Shown piece by piece: positions 1-10,460 of a stretch of DNA of 64,000 nt. Positions within the stretch are counted from its first letter, which is position 1; each line of letters starts with the position of its first letter. Below the pieces are notes generated by a model. It searched no databases, was not told the origin of the DNA, and was given only the letters and a program-made list of their open reading frames with translations. The stretch is from positions 11,160,001 through 11,224,000 of the forward strand of contig NC_057764.1 of NCBI RefSeq assembly GCF_010389155.1. The letters run 5' to 3'. This stretch comes from Erigeron canadensis (Eukaryota; Streptophyta; Magnoliopsida; Asterales; Asteraceae). A program made the position numbers and the translations under genes.

Positions 1-1
1 A

Positions 2-1447
2 AAGCTTGAGGTATGGAAGTTAGTTGACTTACCTCCGGGTGAATCTCCTTTAACAACGCGTTGGGTTTTTCGTTGTAAACGAGATGACAGAGGTGTAGTC
101 ACTCGAAATAAGGCTCGATTGGTGGTTAGAGGATTTGAGCAACAAGAAGGCTTTGATTACGATGAGACATTTGCACCTGTAGCTAGACTTGAAGCTATTC
201 GATTATTTCTGGCATATGCTAGTTATAAAGGTATTAAAGTGTATCAGCTTGATGTAAAGAGTGCCTTCTTGTATGGAGACATTAAAGAAGAAGTGTATGT
301 AGAACAACCTGCCGGGTTTGAGGACCCAGACTTTCCTAATAGAGTATATCGTCTCGATAAGGCTTTATATGGTTTACATCAGGCTTCTCGATCATGGTAT
401 GAAAAATTTTCAACTCATTTGAAGGAAAGTGGTTTTACCAGAGGTTCTATAGACAGCACGCTGTTTATTAAATGGAAAGGGAAGGACTACTTGCTTGTCC
501 AGGTTTATGTCGATGACATCATTTTTGGTTCATCTGATGACAAAATGTGCAAGGAATTTGAACAGAGCATGAAGGCTAAGTTTGAGATGAGTGCTATGGG
601 GGAATTAACCTTCTTCCTTGGACTACAGGTGGATCAACTAAAGGATGGCTTCTTTATACATCAGACCAAGTATGTCAAAGATCTTCTTACTAGGTTTCGA
701 ATGTCTGATGCTAAGGATGCTGTTACTCCCATTAAGACTAATCATGGGTTGTGTCCTGATAAGCCTAATGATCCATCCGTCGATGCCACTCAATATCGAG
801 CTATCATTGGATCCTTGATGTACCTGACAGCCTCACGTCCAGATATTACCTTTGCTGTTTCTATGTGTGCTAGATATCAAGCTAATCCGAAAGAGTCTCA
901 CTTGAAAGCTGCAAAAAGAATCCTTCGTTATGTGAAAGCCAAGCCTCATCTAGGTCTTTGGTATCCCATGTATGTTTCTTTTGACTTCTTAGCTTATACT
1001 GATTCGGATTATGGTGGTGACAACTCGGATAGGAAATCAACGTCAGGTGGATGTCGGCTTTTAAGGGGGAGAATTATATTGTGGCAGTGCAAAAAGCAGA
1101 CATCTGTTGCACAGTCATCCTGTGAAGCAGAGTACATTGCTGCTGGATATTGCTGTTCTCAGGTGCTTTGGATACAGCAACAACTGCGCGATTATGGTAT
1201 GAATATCTCCAATACTCCTATCTGTATTGATAATAAGTCTGCCATAGATATTACCAAGAATCCGAAAAACTTTAAAGTCACCAAGCACATAGATATAAAG
1301 TATCATTTGATACGTGACTGTTTTGAGAAAAAGCTTATTCATTTAGAAAAGGTTAATACTAATCTTGTTGATCTATACACTAAAGCTTTTGATGGACCTC
1401 GTCTTAAGTTGTTATTTCAACTCAATGGTATGAAGAATGCCAAGTAG
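2..1447 (+). CDS. Ty1/copia pol, C-terminal part (reverse transcriptase and RNase H), 5' cut by window edge
   Basis: The frame is open from base 2, so the true start lies upstream of the window. The N-terminal residues (KLEVWKLVDLPPGESP) are typical of the start of the copia RT domain. The RT catalytic motif YVDDIIFGS begins near base 505. RNase H follows with TDSDYGGD, the SCEAEYIAA motif near base 1120, and IDNKSAIDITKNP. The frame ends at a normal TAG with no internal stop, so this part of pol looks recent. It copies element RNA into DNA and removes the RNA strand inside the cytoplasmic particle. Gag, protease and integrase are not in the window on this strand. The extra gene and the PPT downstream suggest a Sirevirus-type element. 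Confidence 0.93.
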   Translation, partial: KLEVWKLVDLPPGESPLTTRWVFRCKRDDRGVVTRNKARLVVRGFEQQEGFDYDETFAPVARLEAIRLFLAYASYKGIKVYQLDVKSAFLYGDIKEEVYVEQPAGFEDPDFPNRVYRLDKALYGLHQASRSWYEKFSTHLKESGFTRGSIDSTLFIKWKGKDYLLVQVYVDDIIFGSSDDKMCKEFEQSMKAKFEMSAMGELTFFLGLQVDQLKDGFFIHQTKYVKDLLTRFRMSDAKDAVTPIKTNHGLCPDKPNDPSVDATQYRAIIGSLMYLTASRPDITFAVSMCARYQANPKESHLKAAKRILRYVKAKPHLGLWYPMYVSFDFLAYTDSDYGGDNSDRKSTSGGCRLLRGRIILWQCKKQTSVAQSSCEAEYIAAGYCCSQVLWIQQQLRDYGMNISNTPICIDNKSAIDITKNPKNFKVTKHIDIKYHLIRDCFEKKLIHLEKVNTNLVDLYTKAFDGPRLKLLFQLNGMKNAK

Positions 1448-3400
1448 TTTCTCTCAAAGAACTTAAAGTTATTTTTCGTGTCTTTGTAGTGTAAGTCGTA
1501 CATAGATAGAGTCATAAAAATACAAAAAGAGTTGTCTTAGTATAAGTTTGTATATATCTAGTGTCAGAAAAATACAAAAACATTGAAAAATCGAAAATCC
1601 AAAAAATATGAATAAAGTAAGGTTACTGCGCTAAATGATGAGAAGTGACGATACTTTAGCTTTTAAGCCTGCTTAATCGTAATATAACTGATTAGTTCAG
1701 TGATTACAATTTGGGATATATCGGTAGACACAAAGTACCAAAGTTTCCTTCAATCTGAACATAAACTATACAATGTTCTTGTGGGAAACATATTCAGATA
1801 TATGGCTGAGATTGCTTGCTTTTCAGTAATGAATTGATCTAGTCCTTAAATTTTGTGAAAGATCTAGCATTACTATAAGATTTATTCAATGAATAGGCAA
1901 GAACCTCTACCAATCATGAGCATAAAAGTAAATGTGATATTGTTATGCAAATCAATTGAATACAAATTAAGGGGCTAATGTGGTCTTTGAGATTCGGACA
2001 AGTATGTCCTCGGGGTGTCCTTGTATACCTAGCCTACCTAAAGCTTACAACTTGGGATAGGTTGTCGGAAAGTTCGCTACATGGATCTCATAGAAAATCA
2101 CGGGTTCCTTATAAATCATGAAATGCAGAAGCAAATATGTGAAATCACAAAGTAATTCAATTTAGTTATCCATAAAGAGTCTCATGATTGGTTAAGGATG
2201 TTCTTGAATATATTGAATATTTTTTATCTTAGTGCTTGTATCGATTATGAAAGTATATCTGAATGTGGGTTACATAAGTTCGCAAACTATCCAATGGCAT
2301 ATTAGGCTACTCGGGTTACATGGTGACTGTCCTTGGCCAGGGTATGTCGAAAGTGTCATAACTCAAAGGAAACTAGACATACCGAGTGTTTAAGAGGACA
2401 AACATACCGGTAATCGCTGTTGGGTCACGGTTCAAAACTTATAATAAGAGAATTATTTCTCACCCGCAGGCTTATGTAACATGCTAACCTGATCTAATCA
2501 GCAGTAATCATGCTTAATGTGAAAAATGTATAAAGTCAAGTTAATTAGAATTTAGATTAGTTTATTATTCTACAATTTTATTCTGAGTTATTTTTTTTTA
2601 TTGAGTCAAAATAGTATTTTTATAAGTTCTTATTGCACGAGAGACCCTATTCAAATTCTGAGTATATGTTTTGCTGAATTCCTTCATGTGAATTTTTAAT
2701 GAGGTTGTGTGGTTTGTTTACAAAGAAGATTTTCTAATATGGACATTAATTTGTTTAAAGTTTAGAAAATGCTCTTTTCAAGTGTTATGTGAAATGTCAA
2801 AGTTATTTAAAATCTCACAATTTTCACTTGTCACCAAGTTATTAATCGGGTTTGTTTAAATTTGTTTAGTGACATTTTAGGGTTTGACAAGAAATGACCT
2901 CCCTTGATCTTTTGTTAGATTTTTAGTTATTTCATATTTGTTAACCCTGATTGAGTGTGATTGTAACTTGAATTTTCTGCATTATACTGTTTTGTTCTCA
3001 ATGTGTTGATGAGTTCTGTGGTAAGTGTGCAGTGTTCAGGTTAAGAAGATAAAGTTGGAGTGCTGATTTCTGTTTATACATTGTTATTCACACGGATAAT
3101 ATCATGACGATAAGATCCTTGGTGTGTAGTGATAATATTTGTGATGCAGATTTGAGCATGTGAAGGATGAATACATGAATTTGTTTTTGGAATAGTTATT
3201 TATTTATGATCCATGTATTTAATGAATTTGGCTGATAAGCACGTTTTTAGTACAAGGCATGAACAGGTTGCATTCTAACGAGTTTTTGCCATGTACAGAT
3301 TGTGATGAAGGGTTGTGTTTTAGAAGATTGCTTGGATGAAAATCTGAAAATTTTTAAGAAACTTGCTGAAATCTGGAATATTTTCTGATTTGTTCTTACG
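1448..3400 (+). other. Non-coding spacer between pol and the third gene of the copia element
   Basis: About 2 kb with no usable reading frame. Just after pol there are A-rich stretches (repeated aaaaatacaaaaa near 1518 and 1567). Sirevirus-type elements are known for long non-coding stretches between pol and an env-like gene. No transposon insertion or known gene was recognised here. Confidence 0.5.
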
Positions 3401-3511
3401 AAGATAACTGTTATCTTCGTTCGAAACCATTTTCTTCAAACGAAGGATATCTTCGTTTGGCTAACTTCGTTTGTGAAGTTAGGCCGACCCATAGTTGGCC
3501 CATTGTTATTT

Positions 3512-3522
3512 CCATATATAAA
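3512..3522 (+). promoter_or_regulatory. TATA box of an internal or LTR-like promoter
   Basis: The sequence ccatatataaagg is a good plant TATA box. It is preceded at 3400-3480 by short palindromes built on acgaag/cttcgt. It is followed by a CT-rich leader (about 3590-3620) with aaaccctaaaaccc, like a plant 5' UTR. The position, upstream of the third gene and far from the LTRs, suggests an internal promoter. A relic LTR U3/R region is the alternative. Confidence 0.45.
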
Positions 3523-3655
3523 GGGGTTTTTCTTCGTTACTTCTTCATCAAACGAAAATTACTCTCATTTTCGAGCAAAACCCTAAAACCCAAACTCTTT
3601 TCTTTTCTCTCAATCTAATTCGTTTTCTTGATTCGTTGTGCAAACTGTGATCTAA

Positions 3656-4016
3656 GTAAGTGTTTGATGTTATTTTCATTTACGAAATTGATCTAGGTTT
3701 TCTATGTATCTTCGATTTGATTTATTTTGATTCTATATATCTATATTTTGAAATCATTCACTGGTTTATTCAAACGAAATTAGACTTGTACAAACGAACT
3801 TAGACTTTAGTTCAAAACGAATTTAGATTTGTGAATATGGACTTAGATTTTGAATTGAACGAATTTAACTTGGGTAGAAACGAATTTAGCCCTTAGTTGA
3901 TAAGGAACGAACTTAGCAAAGTTTAACACCCTTCGTTTTATCCAAACGAACTTAGACTTCGTTTATAAGTTACGAACTTAGAAGATAAGTTATAACTTAT
4001 GAACTTGCATGTACAG
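3656..4016 (+). other. Possible 5'-leader intron carrying an AAACGAA motif array
   Basis: A strong donor GTAAGTG starts at 3656, and a plausible acceptor (tgcatgtacag) ends at 4016, giving an intron of about 361 bp. The interval is T-rich. From about 3770 it repeats variants of aaacgaacttagac at least eight times. The intron is predicted by eye only. The donor is convincing, the acceptor less so. Confidence 0.35.
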
Positions 4017-4141
4017 TTTAGACCTTACGAACTTAAACCTCGCTCGCGATTATCTTTTGCTTTTTGTGATTCGCCAAGACTGGTTAGGCAGTATATTGAT
4101 TCTTTCTGATCCACTGCTCATGAAGTCATGGTTGCATGACA

Positions 4142-5645
4142 GAGTTTTGTACGTGCTACTATTGAAGGCACAACATTTGATTTCAATGCTGAATCGCTCC
4201 GTACTATTTTGCATCTAGGAGCAGAACCAGACGTAGAAGAAGAGGAAGACGTCGAGATGACTTACGAGTTCGAACTTCTTCTTCGCTGCTTTCAGAGAAT
4301 GGGATTTGTTGGCCAGGTCAAACTTCCTTTTGAGCAATCGCAAGGCTGGCTTTGATCAACTATCTGCACAGATTGCGTCGCAGATGGCTGCATTGGTATA
4401 TAATCGCCCTTATCCTTTCTCCCACTACTTTTATCAGGAGTTTATTGATCAGATTAATGCTAGGGGGAGAAAGCGATTTCTTTTGTATCCACGCTTTGTG
4501 ATGGCTATAGTTAGACATTTTTGTCCTGACTTCGTATATGACCAAGGTCCTCGCTACGTTCTTCATGTTTGGCCTTCGCGTCTTTTTGCTGATCTTGAAG
4601 CCAATACGAGTAATGTGGTTGTCTTCATGATCCACCACTTTTTGGTCATCTAATTAATCCAAACTATCGATCTCGTCTTGAGAATGATATGTTTGTGGAT
4701 GATGTTAATGAAGATTTTGATTCTGGTGATTCTGAAAGTTCGGTTGATGGTTCTGATGATGATTCGAGGGATGAGTATGATGGTTCGGATGATGGAAATG
4801 ATGGAGATGATGTTGATAGTTCTGATGGTTCTGCTGCTACACATGAAACAGACACAGATGATTCTACTGCTGCTGAACGTCGAACTAAGATGATTCACGA
4901 TATCTCGGCTGTTTCTGAACGCGATCATTCACATCAGTCCTTTGATCAAGAGGGTGTTGTGTTTCATAGAGAGCGTATCACGCTGTTCCCGTTCTTTCCG
5001 ATTCAGCTAACTCCATTCCTGCTGCTGAGATTGATCCTGATGTTGCAGCTCAGCATGATTCTGAATTGCGTGAGATCTTTGAAGATATGGAAGATCCGGT
5101 GAACAGAGCAAGTTCGGTTAGTCCGGTGAAGAGGCAAGGGAGTGTTGAACTTCAATATACCATAATTAAGCGTCAACGTGTTGTTGAAGCTTCTTCTGTC
5201 GCAATGCCTGATCCTCCAAGACCAACTGCTGTTGTTGCTCCTATTGTTTCCCAAGCACCAGTTTTACGTCCTTTGGTGGCTCCTTCCTTATCTTACCGAC
5301 TTCCTTCCGATTCGTCGCTTGGTCGTCGTGTTGATCTTTTGGAGACTAGAGTTCGCACTTTGGAGTCTGATCTCACTGATACTCGCGCCGCCTTAACTTT
5401 TTTGATCAACTGGGTCAAGAATCAAGGGGGAGAAGTTCCTGAAGAGGTCTGCAGATTGTCAGCGATTCAACCAAGACGTCAGAATGACGATGATGATGCT
5501 GACAATGCTGGTGATAGGAATGTTTCTCGCCCAGTTGAAGATAAAGGAAAGGGTGCAGAGATCGAGGGGGAGACAGGAGGTGATACTTCTGCTGTTGGTG
5601 CTTCTGGTACTGGTGCTGGTCCTTCTGGTGCTCCTCATGATTCAG
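4142..5645 (+). pseudogene. Third (env-like) gene of the copia element, 5' exon, frame-shifted
   Basis: The coding sense moves between frames. It reads one frame from about 4142 to the TGA at 4353 (RATIEGTTFDFNAESLRTIL), a second from about 4306 to 4653 (YPFSHYFYQEFIDQI, KRFLLYPRFVMAIV), a third from about 4614 to 4975 with a long Asp/Ser-rich tract, and a fourth to 5645. The last switch sits in an agagag run near 4975, which looks like a 2-bp slip. A region near 5320-5400 (LLETRVRTLESDLTDTR) could form a coiled coil. This kind of protein lies between pol and the 3' LTR in Sirevirus-like elements. Its function is unknown; 'env-like' names its position. Further stops lie upstream of 4142, so the start cannot be fixed. 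Confidence 0.6.
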
Positions 5646-5833
5646 GTTTCTAATTTTGATTATGATAAAGATTTTTAGATAGAATGTATAATTGATTGTG
5701 TGTAATAAGTTATGACATTTTGTGTAATGAAAATGTAATCTATCTTATTTCAATACAAGTACATTTCATCTTTGTTATAATTATCATGATTATTCTTTCT
5801 ATTCTGGTGTTCATTTTGTGTAAATTTAAATAG
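5646..5833 (+). other. Predicted intron in the third gene of the copia element
   Basis: The upstream exon ends TCAG and the donor is GTTTCT at 5646. The acceptor aaatttaaatag ends at 5833. The 188-bp interval is strongly AT-rich with several stops. Removing it joins the two exons in the same reading phase (exon 1 ends one base into a codon, exon 2 supplies the other two). Acidic residues lie on both sides. This is a direct phase and splice-site reading without RNA support. Confidence 0.6.
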
Positions 5834-6939
5834 ATGATCCAGATTATACAGATTTATTCTTTGATGGTGATGAGCTCGAGGAAGGTGAATTTGTTCCTGA
5901 ACCAAATCTTAACATATTCAAGAAGCCTTATGGGTTTGATGAAGTATGGGACTCAATTCCTGAAGATTCATCGATTGAAGAGAGTAGAGTGTTGGATCAG
6001 AAGAGATCAGATGTTCGGGAAAGAATGCTTCAAGTTCCATTCAGTAGCCAAACTCAAGTTCTACATTTTGTTGTGTATGCTAAGAATGGTGATGTATCGA
6101 TTCCATCTGATTATGAGATTAATGTGACAAGACCATTCAATCCAAACGATTTTCCAGTTCCTCTCAGAGATGATGATTCATTACATATGGTTGATCGACA
6201 TGTTTCTGAGAAAAGAGTTAATGAATGGATAGTACATAGGGAAACATGGAAACCAAATCTGTATTGGACTCATATCTCAGACAAAGATGGTGCAACGTAC
6301 AAGACAATCATCTGGAGTTGGTTTTATGATGATGAACTGAAGTTATTTGTTCTTAAAAGACCAGAAGGTTGTCAGTACTTAGCATGGTGTGAGAGACATT
6401 TCAGGAGTTTGTGTGAAGAAGATTTACATGAGCTTGGAAATAACTGGATTATCAATCCAAGCGATGATGGCTTAGCTGATGTTGTTGGTAAGAATCTCAG
6501 AAATGATTTCTGGTTGAGGAAGAACATGAAAGAATCTGATAAACCACAGTTTAAGATTGAGCCAAGATCGAAGAAAAGAGTGGTCAAGCCAGATAAAACA
6601 GTTGAGTATGTTCAACATGATATTAAGTGTATGATCAAGGTCCCTGCCAAGAAATGGGCACAAGATGTCTTGGACAAGATGGATAATTGGGAAATTGATC
6701 GAAATTCTGGTGAAGCCAAGATGTATGCAGATTCAAAGAAGAAGATTTTGTTGAGAAGAGTTTATGATCCGATGCAGCTGGTGAACTTCTCAAGAAATGA
6801 TCTGAGAAAGTTATATGATACAGAGTGCTCATTCTTTCCATTTTGGAAGCATGAAGAAAGTAGATATCGTAAGATACTTCAACTCTGCTTACATGAAGAT
6901 ATTCATGCAAATAGCAAAAGATTGTTGTTTGATGAATAA
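5834..6939 (+). CDS. Third gene of the copia element, 3' exon, unknown protein
   Basis: Starting in phase from the predicted acceptor at 5834, the frame stays open for about 368 codons to a TAA at 6937-6939. It begins with an acidic stretch (DELEEGEFVPEPN). It then has a mixed, apparently globular region rich in Trp and charged residues (ETWKPNLYWTHISD, TIIWSWFYDDELKLF), a basic stretch (EPRSKKRVVKPDK) and a C-terminal part with FPFWKHEESRYRK. I see no signal peptide or clear membrane segment, which argues against a classic envelope protein. The PPT lies 40 bp downstream, so the exon ends just before the 3' LTR. Unlike the 5' exon, it has no frameshift. Confidence 0.6.
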
Positions 6940-6979
6940 TCAGATTTTAAAGACTAAAGAAATCGAAGGTGCTGCTGTC

Positions 6980-6988
6980 AAGGGGGAG
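6980..6988 (+). promoter_or_regulatory. Polypurine tract of the + strand copia element
   Basis: The run aagggggag is followed after two T residues by TGTTGATGCACG, the expected start of a 3' LTR. This is the primer site for plus-strand DNA synthesis. The same purine core recurs four more times upstream, at 1063, 4461, 5424 and 5564. Confidence 0.7.
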
Positions 6989-6990
6989 TT

Positions 6991-7325
6991 TGTTGATGCA
7001 CGTTGATGTGACAACAGCAACTTAGATTTGATATGTCGTTTAGATTAAGACATTATGTTATTTTATGACGTATCTATATATGTAATTGATAGATTATGAA
7101 CTTTATGTTTTGGTAATGATCGATTACATGTTTTGGTGTTATATATATGTTATGTATGATGTTTGTTATGTGTTATGCAAGTACAAACATAATATGTGTT
7201 AGGATTCCTTGTTGATGAAACACTAAGGAATATAACTAAGTCTTATATCTAACGAAGATAAGGTATACCTTCGTTAGAGGCAAACGAAGATAAACTTCGT
7301 TTGGTACAAACGAAGATTCACTTCG
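6991..7325 (+). repeat. 3' LTR of the + strand copia element, U3 part only, truncated
   Basis: The LTR starts TGTTGATGCACG directly after the PPT. Its inner part is AT-rich. At 7250-7325 it has three palindrome-like blocks made of aacgaag and cttcgtt. No TATA box, R or U5 follows. At 7325 the sequence runs directly into the end of a gag gene on the opposite strand, so the LTR is cut inside U3. Sirevirus U3 regions are known to be rich in palindromes upstream of the TATA box, which fits. Confidence 0.55.
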
Positions 7326-8585
7326 TTAGTCTTTGCTCAACCTTGCCATGAAACATACATTGGCAGACAGATCTTCATCTTCATCATCAGTAAGCAAAAG
7401 CCACTTGTCATCTTCAGCAATCAAGGCTTGACCGGCTTCAACTTGCTTTGCCAGAAGCATCTTCTGCTTGTAGTATTCATAATTCTTCTTGCGAGGCGGC
7501 TTGCAATCCACAGCAAAATGACCAGGAATTCCACAGTTGTAACACTTTTTATCAGATGTTTTTCCTTTCTCCACGATTTGTTTCTCAGATTCAACTTTCT
7601 TATCTCCTTTCTTGGAACCAGTTGTTTCACCTTGTTCAAAACTCTTGTGATGATATTGTTCCTTCTTTGGAAATGCACTTGTTAATGAAGTTCGAAGATT
7701 GTTGTTAGTTGGCCTCGCTTTGAAATACTTTTTCTTGAAATGCTTGGTCACAGCGGCAAGAGCTTGGTAGAATTCATCAGGAATACCATCTCGTGAAGCC
7801 AAGTAATCTTCTCCCTCCTCATCAGACGAAGAAACAACAGTCATTTGTCTTTTAAGAGCCTCAGAAACCTTTCTTTCAACGACCAATGCCAAAGGATCAG
7901 TAGATACAAGTTCTGGCACTTTGTTGAATGAATATCTGCTTAGAACTTGTTGCTCATTCAACTTGAAAGATTCATACCGAGTATGAATGGTGAATTTGGT
8001 CAGATCTTGATGTTGCTTGATTTGAGTTCCATAATCTTCCCATTCGGGACCAAGTGCTTTGATAAATTTGATGTTCAGCTCAATCTCATCTTTCTTGACC
8101 TTGTTCTTTCTTAGTTCATTGATCACATTGCAGAATCTGTAGTACACGGACTCAAGAGATTCATTTGGTGATTTCTGAAAATTGTCAAACTCAGTTAAGA
8201 CATTTGTCAGTCGAATTGTTGAGGTGACATCAGAACCTTCCAATTGTCTGGCAACTTCATCCCAAATCTCCTTTGCTGTGTCGTAAGAATCAACTGAGCC
8301 ATAGATCTCATCAGGAAGTGCTTGGTATAAGCATGACCTAGCTCTGTTGTCAGCAGCAGTACGATCTCTTTGTTCGGCATTCAAGAGATCAGGAGTCAAA
8401 ATAGCACCAGTAGTAGGATGACGATGCTTAGCAAGTCCATTCATGATTGAATCCTTAAGCTTGTGACCATTAGTCTGACGTTCCACATAATCCATGAACC
8501 TTTTCTTCCAAAGTCCATAATTACCACGATAAAGAACTGGAGGTCTTGTATCAGTACCCAGAGACAACGCTTCACGAGTAGTCAT
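7326..8585 (-). CDS. Ty1/copia gag polyprotein fragment (capsid and CCHC zinc knuckle)
   Basis: A 419-codon frame begins with an ATG and MTTREALSLGTDTRPPVLY. The motif YRGNYGLWKKRFMDYVE and the following 150 residues match the UBN2-type gag of plant copia elements. A single zinc knuckle CYNCGIPGHFAVDC lies near residue 352 and would bind element RNA. A Lys-rich linker precedes it. Gag builds the virus-like particle. The frame ends at a TAA exactly where it meets the truncated LTR of the + strand element. In copia elements gag normally continues into protease and integrase, so this stop is probably made by the junction. The primer-binding site and LTR of the same element lie upstream on this strand. 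Confidence 0.9.
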   Translation of the reverse strand: MTTREALSLGTDTRPPVLYRGNYGLWKKRFMDYVERQTNGHKLKDSIMNGLAKHRHPTTGAILTPDLLNAEQRDRTAADNRARSCLYQALPDEIYGSVDSYDTAKEIWDEVARQLEGSDVTSTIRLTNVLTEFDNFQKSPNESLESVYYRFCNVINELRKNKVKKDEIELNIKFIKALGPEWEDYGTQIKQHQDLTKFTIHTRYESFKLNEQQVLSRYSFNKVPELVSTDPLALVVERKVSEALKRQMTVVSSSDEEGEDYLASRDGIPDEFYQALAAVTKHFKKKYFKARPTNNNLRTSLTSAFPKKEQYHHKSFEQGETTGSKKGDKKVESEKQIVEKGKTSDKKCYNCGIPGHFAVDCKPPRKKNYEYYKQKMLLAKQVEAGQALIAEDDKWLLLTDDEDEDLSANVCFMARLSKD

Positions 8586-9636
8586 TTGAAATTGATTTGA
8601 ATTGAGATTTGAGTTGATTTTGAAGAAAGTATGAAACTTTGAAACGATCTAATTTGGAATGAAGTGAAATGATCTGAATTGAAATGAAAATGAAATGATC
8701 ATAATTAAAATGAAAAAGAAACGATCTGAATTAAAATGAAAAAGAAAGTGAAATGAAACAATGTAGAAGAAGTGAGAATGAAACGATCTAAATGTGCAGG
8801 AATGAAATGATCTCAATGTGCAGGAATGAAACGATCTAATTGAAACAATCTAAATTGAGTTAAGAATGAAATGATTTAAGCTGAAATGATCTTGAGAAGA
8901 AGAAAACTGAAACGATCTAAAAGAGATCGTTCTGGTTCAAAGAAAACTGAAACGATCTAAAAGAGATCGTTTTGGTTTCTTTTCAGGAATTCTCAACAAC
9001 TTGATTAATTTCATGAAGTTGAATTGACCAGAACCAATCCAAAGGATCAGTTAGCCACAATCAATTCTTCACACTACAACCACACTTGTCAAAACGATCA
9101 AATTTGAATCGTTTTACAAGCTACAACACTGAAACAACACTGAAATGTAAGTATCAAGGAAAGAAAACTGAAACGATCTAAATGTGATCGTTTTAGTTTT
9201 ACTCAGTCGTCTTCAACCTCTGAACATGAACAACTCCATTGATGATTTTTAAAACTTCAATATCTTTTTATTTTCTGAGAATTGGAACATGAAACCACTT
9301 GCAAACAGTTTGTTTTCACCTTAGCAACGATCCGATTAACACAATTCAGCTTATAACACAACAGAATCAAATCCCAAATTTTAGCGTCAAAAACTCAAAA
9401 TCTGAACTTTTGATCCAGATCGAATTAGAACACGAAACTTGAGAGGATTATGTAATTAACTATGAGGAATCAAATGGTGAACAAACATTTGTGATTTTAT
9501 GTGATTTGAGAGGTTTTTTTTTAATTTTCAGTGATAAAAAAAAACGAACAGAAACAGGATTAAAAAAAATTATAAAGTGATTGTTTGATGAATTGTGATT
9601 GAATTCAGTTATGGATCGAGATCAAAACGATGTTTT
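8586..9636 (-). repeat. Untranslated leader of the - strand copia fragment with a repeated GAAACGATCT motif
   Basis: About 1 kb between the primer-binding site and gag. The motif gaaacgatct, or one-base variants (gaaatgatct), recurs about fifteen times on the + strand between 8640 and 9190. Some copies are paired with the reverse form agatcgtt (8925-8990, 9170-9200), so the leader RNA could form short hairpins. There is no coding sense. Confidence 0.6.
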
Positions 9637-9648
9637 GCTCTGATACCA
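9637..9648 (-). promoter_or_regulatory. Primer-binding site, initiator methionine tRNA type
   Basis: Read on the - strand this is TGGTATCAGAGC, the classic plant retrotransposon binding site for the 3' end of initiator tRNA-Met. It starts two bases after the LTR ends at 9651. Confidence 0.9.
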
Positions 9649-9650
9649 CA

Positions 9651-9973
9651 TGTAACAACACGATTTTATCACTCGAATTCACATCAACAATATCGGTTTA
9701 GTGTGTGTGTGTGTTCTTGGTGTTTGTGTGTGTGTTGAGAGAGAATTGGGATCAAGTGTGTGTTATTCAGTTGTAATGGTATGAAAAATGTGTCAAGGTT
9801 ATGCCAAGAGTTATGATTTCTGAGGAATTGAGGGCTATTTATAGTCTAAACAAATCAACTATGCTAATTATGACAATTAGCCCCTCAACCTTAGAAATCA
9901 TCAACACATGACTTAGCAACAAGTAAGTCCATAACTTAAATTACAATGTATCACTATTTTTGGATTTCTAACA
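9651..9973 (-). repeat. 5' LTR of the - strand copia fragment
   Basis: On the - strand it begins TGTTAGAAATCC at 9973 and ends GTTGTTACA at 9651, with TG...CA ends and the PBS two bases further on. It is 323 bp long and has a TATA-like ctataaatagcc at 9844-9833. The matching 3' LTR is absent because the element breaks off at 7326. This LTR differs from the one at 6991, so the two copia pieces belong to different families or lineages. Confidence 0.8.
9833..9844 (-). promoter_or_regulatory. TATA box of the 323-bp copia LTR
   Basis: The - strand reads ctataaatagcc, about 130 bases from the LTR start. It fits a U3 promoter for the element's genomic RNA. Confidence 0.55.
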
Positions 9974-10460
9974 GACACCACCTAATCCTTGACACAATGC
10001 ATTGTTGTACACTACAAAAACATCTGATCCTTCAGGCAGACTTAAAATCGGCGCATTGCACAACCTATCCTTCAAAATCTGAAACGCTTTTTCTTGATTC
10101 TCGTCTTAAACATACGGCCTATCTTTCTACGTCAATTGCGCTAGCGGCAGCGTAATCTTAGAAAATTTTTCAATGAATCTTTTATAATAACCCGCCAGAC
10201 CAAGGAACCGTCTAACCTCAGTCGGCGTCTCTGGCTTTCTCTAATTCTTAACTGAATTAACCTTGCTAGGATCTATATGTATTCCATCCTTGCTAACATC
10301 ATGTCTCACAAAGAGTACCTTATTCAGCCAGAATTCACATTTAGAGAACTTTCCATACAGTTTTTCTTTCCATCAACAATTCCAGTCCCTATCTCAAATG
10401 TTCATTATGTTTCTCTTTTGTCTTTGAGTAATTCAAAATGTCGTCGATAAACACAATAAC
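9974..10460 (-). pseudogene. Decayed gypsy pol fragment (RT to RNase H), left piece of an older element
   Basis: On the - strand this parallels the RT/RNase H part of the younger element at about 13850-14290. A relic of the RT active site (reading VFIDDIL in one frame) lies at its right edge, 10440-10460. Many stops and frame changes are present. The young chromovirus inserted exactly here; the piece resumes at 19926 after the ATAAC target duplication. At 9974 it abuts the copia LTR, so integrase and the 3' LTR of this old element are missing. Confidence 0.7.

Noticed and set aside
1960..1985. A polypurine tract and LTR start (aaggggctaatgtgg) just after pol
   Set aside because: It is not followed by recognisable LTR ends, while the PPT at 6980 is followed by a TG start and palindromic U3.
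4664..4928. Ser- and Ile-rich frames on the - strand over 4650-4928
   Set aside because: They are the reverse of the Asp/Ser codon-biased tract of the + strand third gene and have no independent support.
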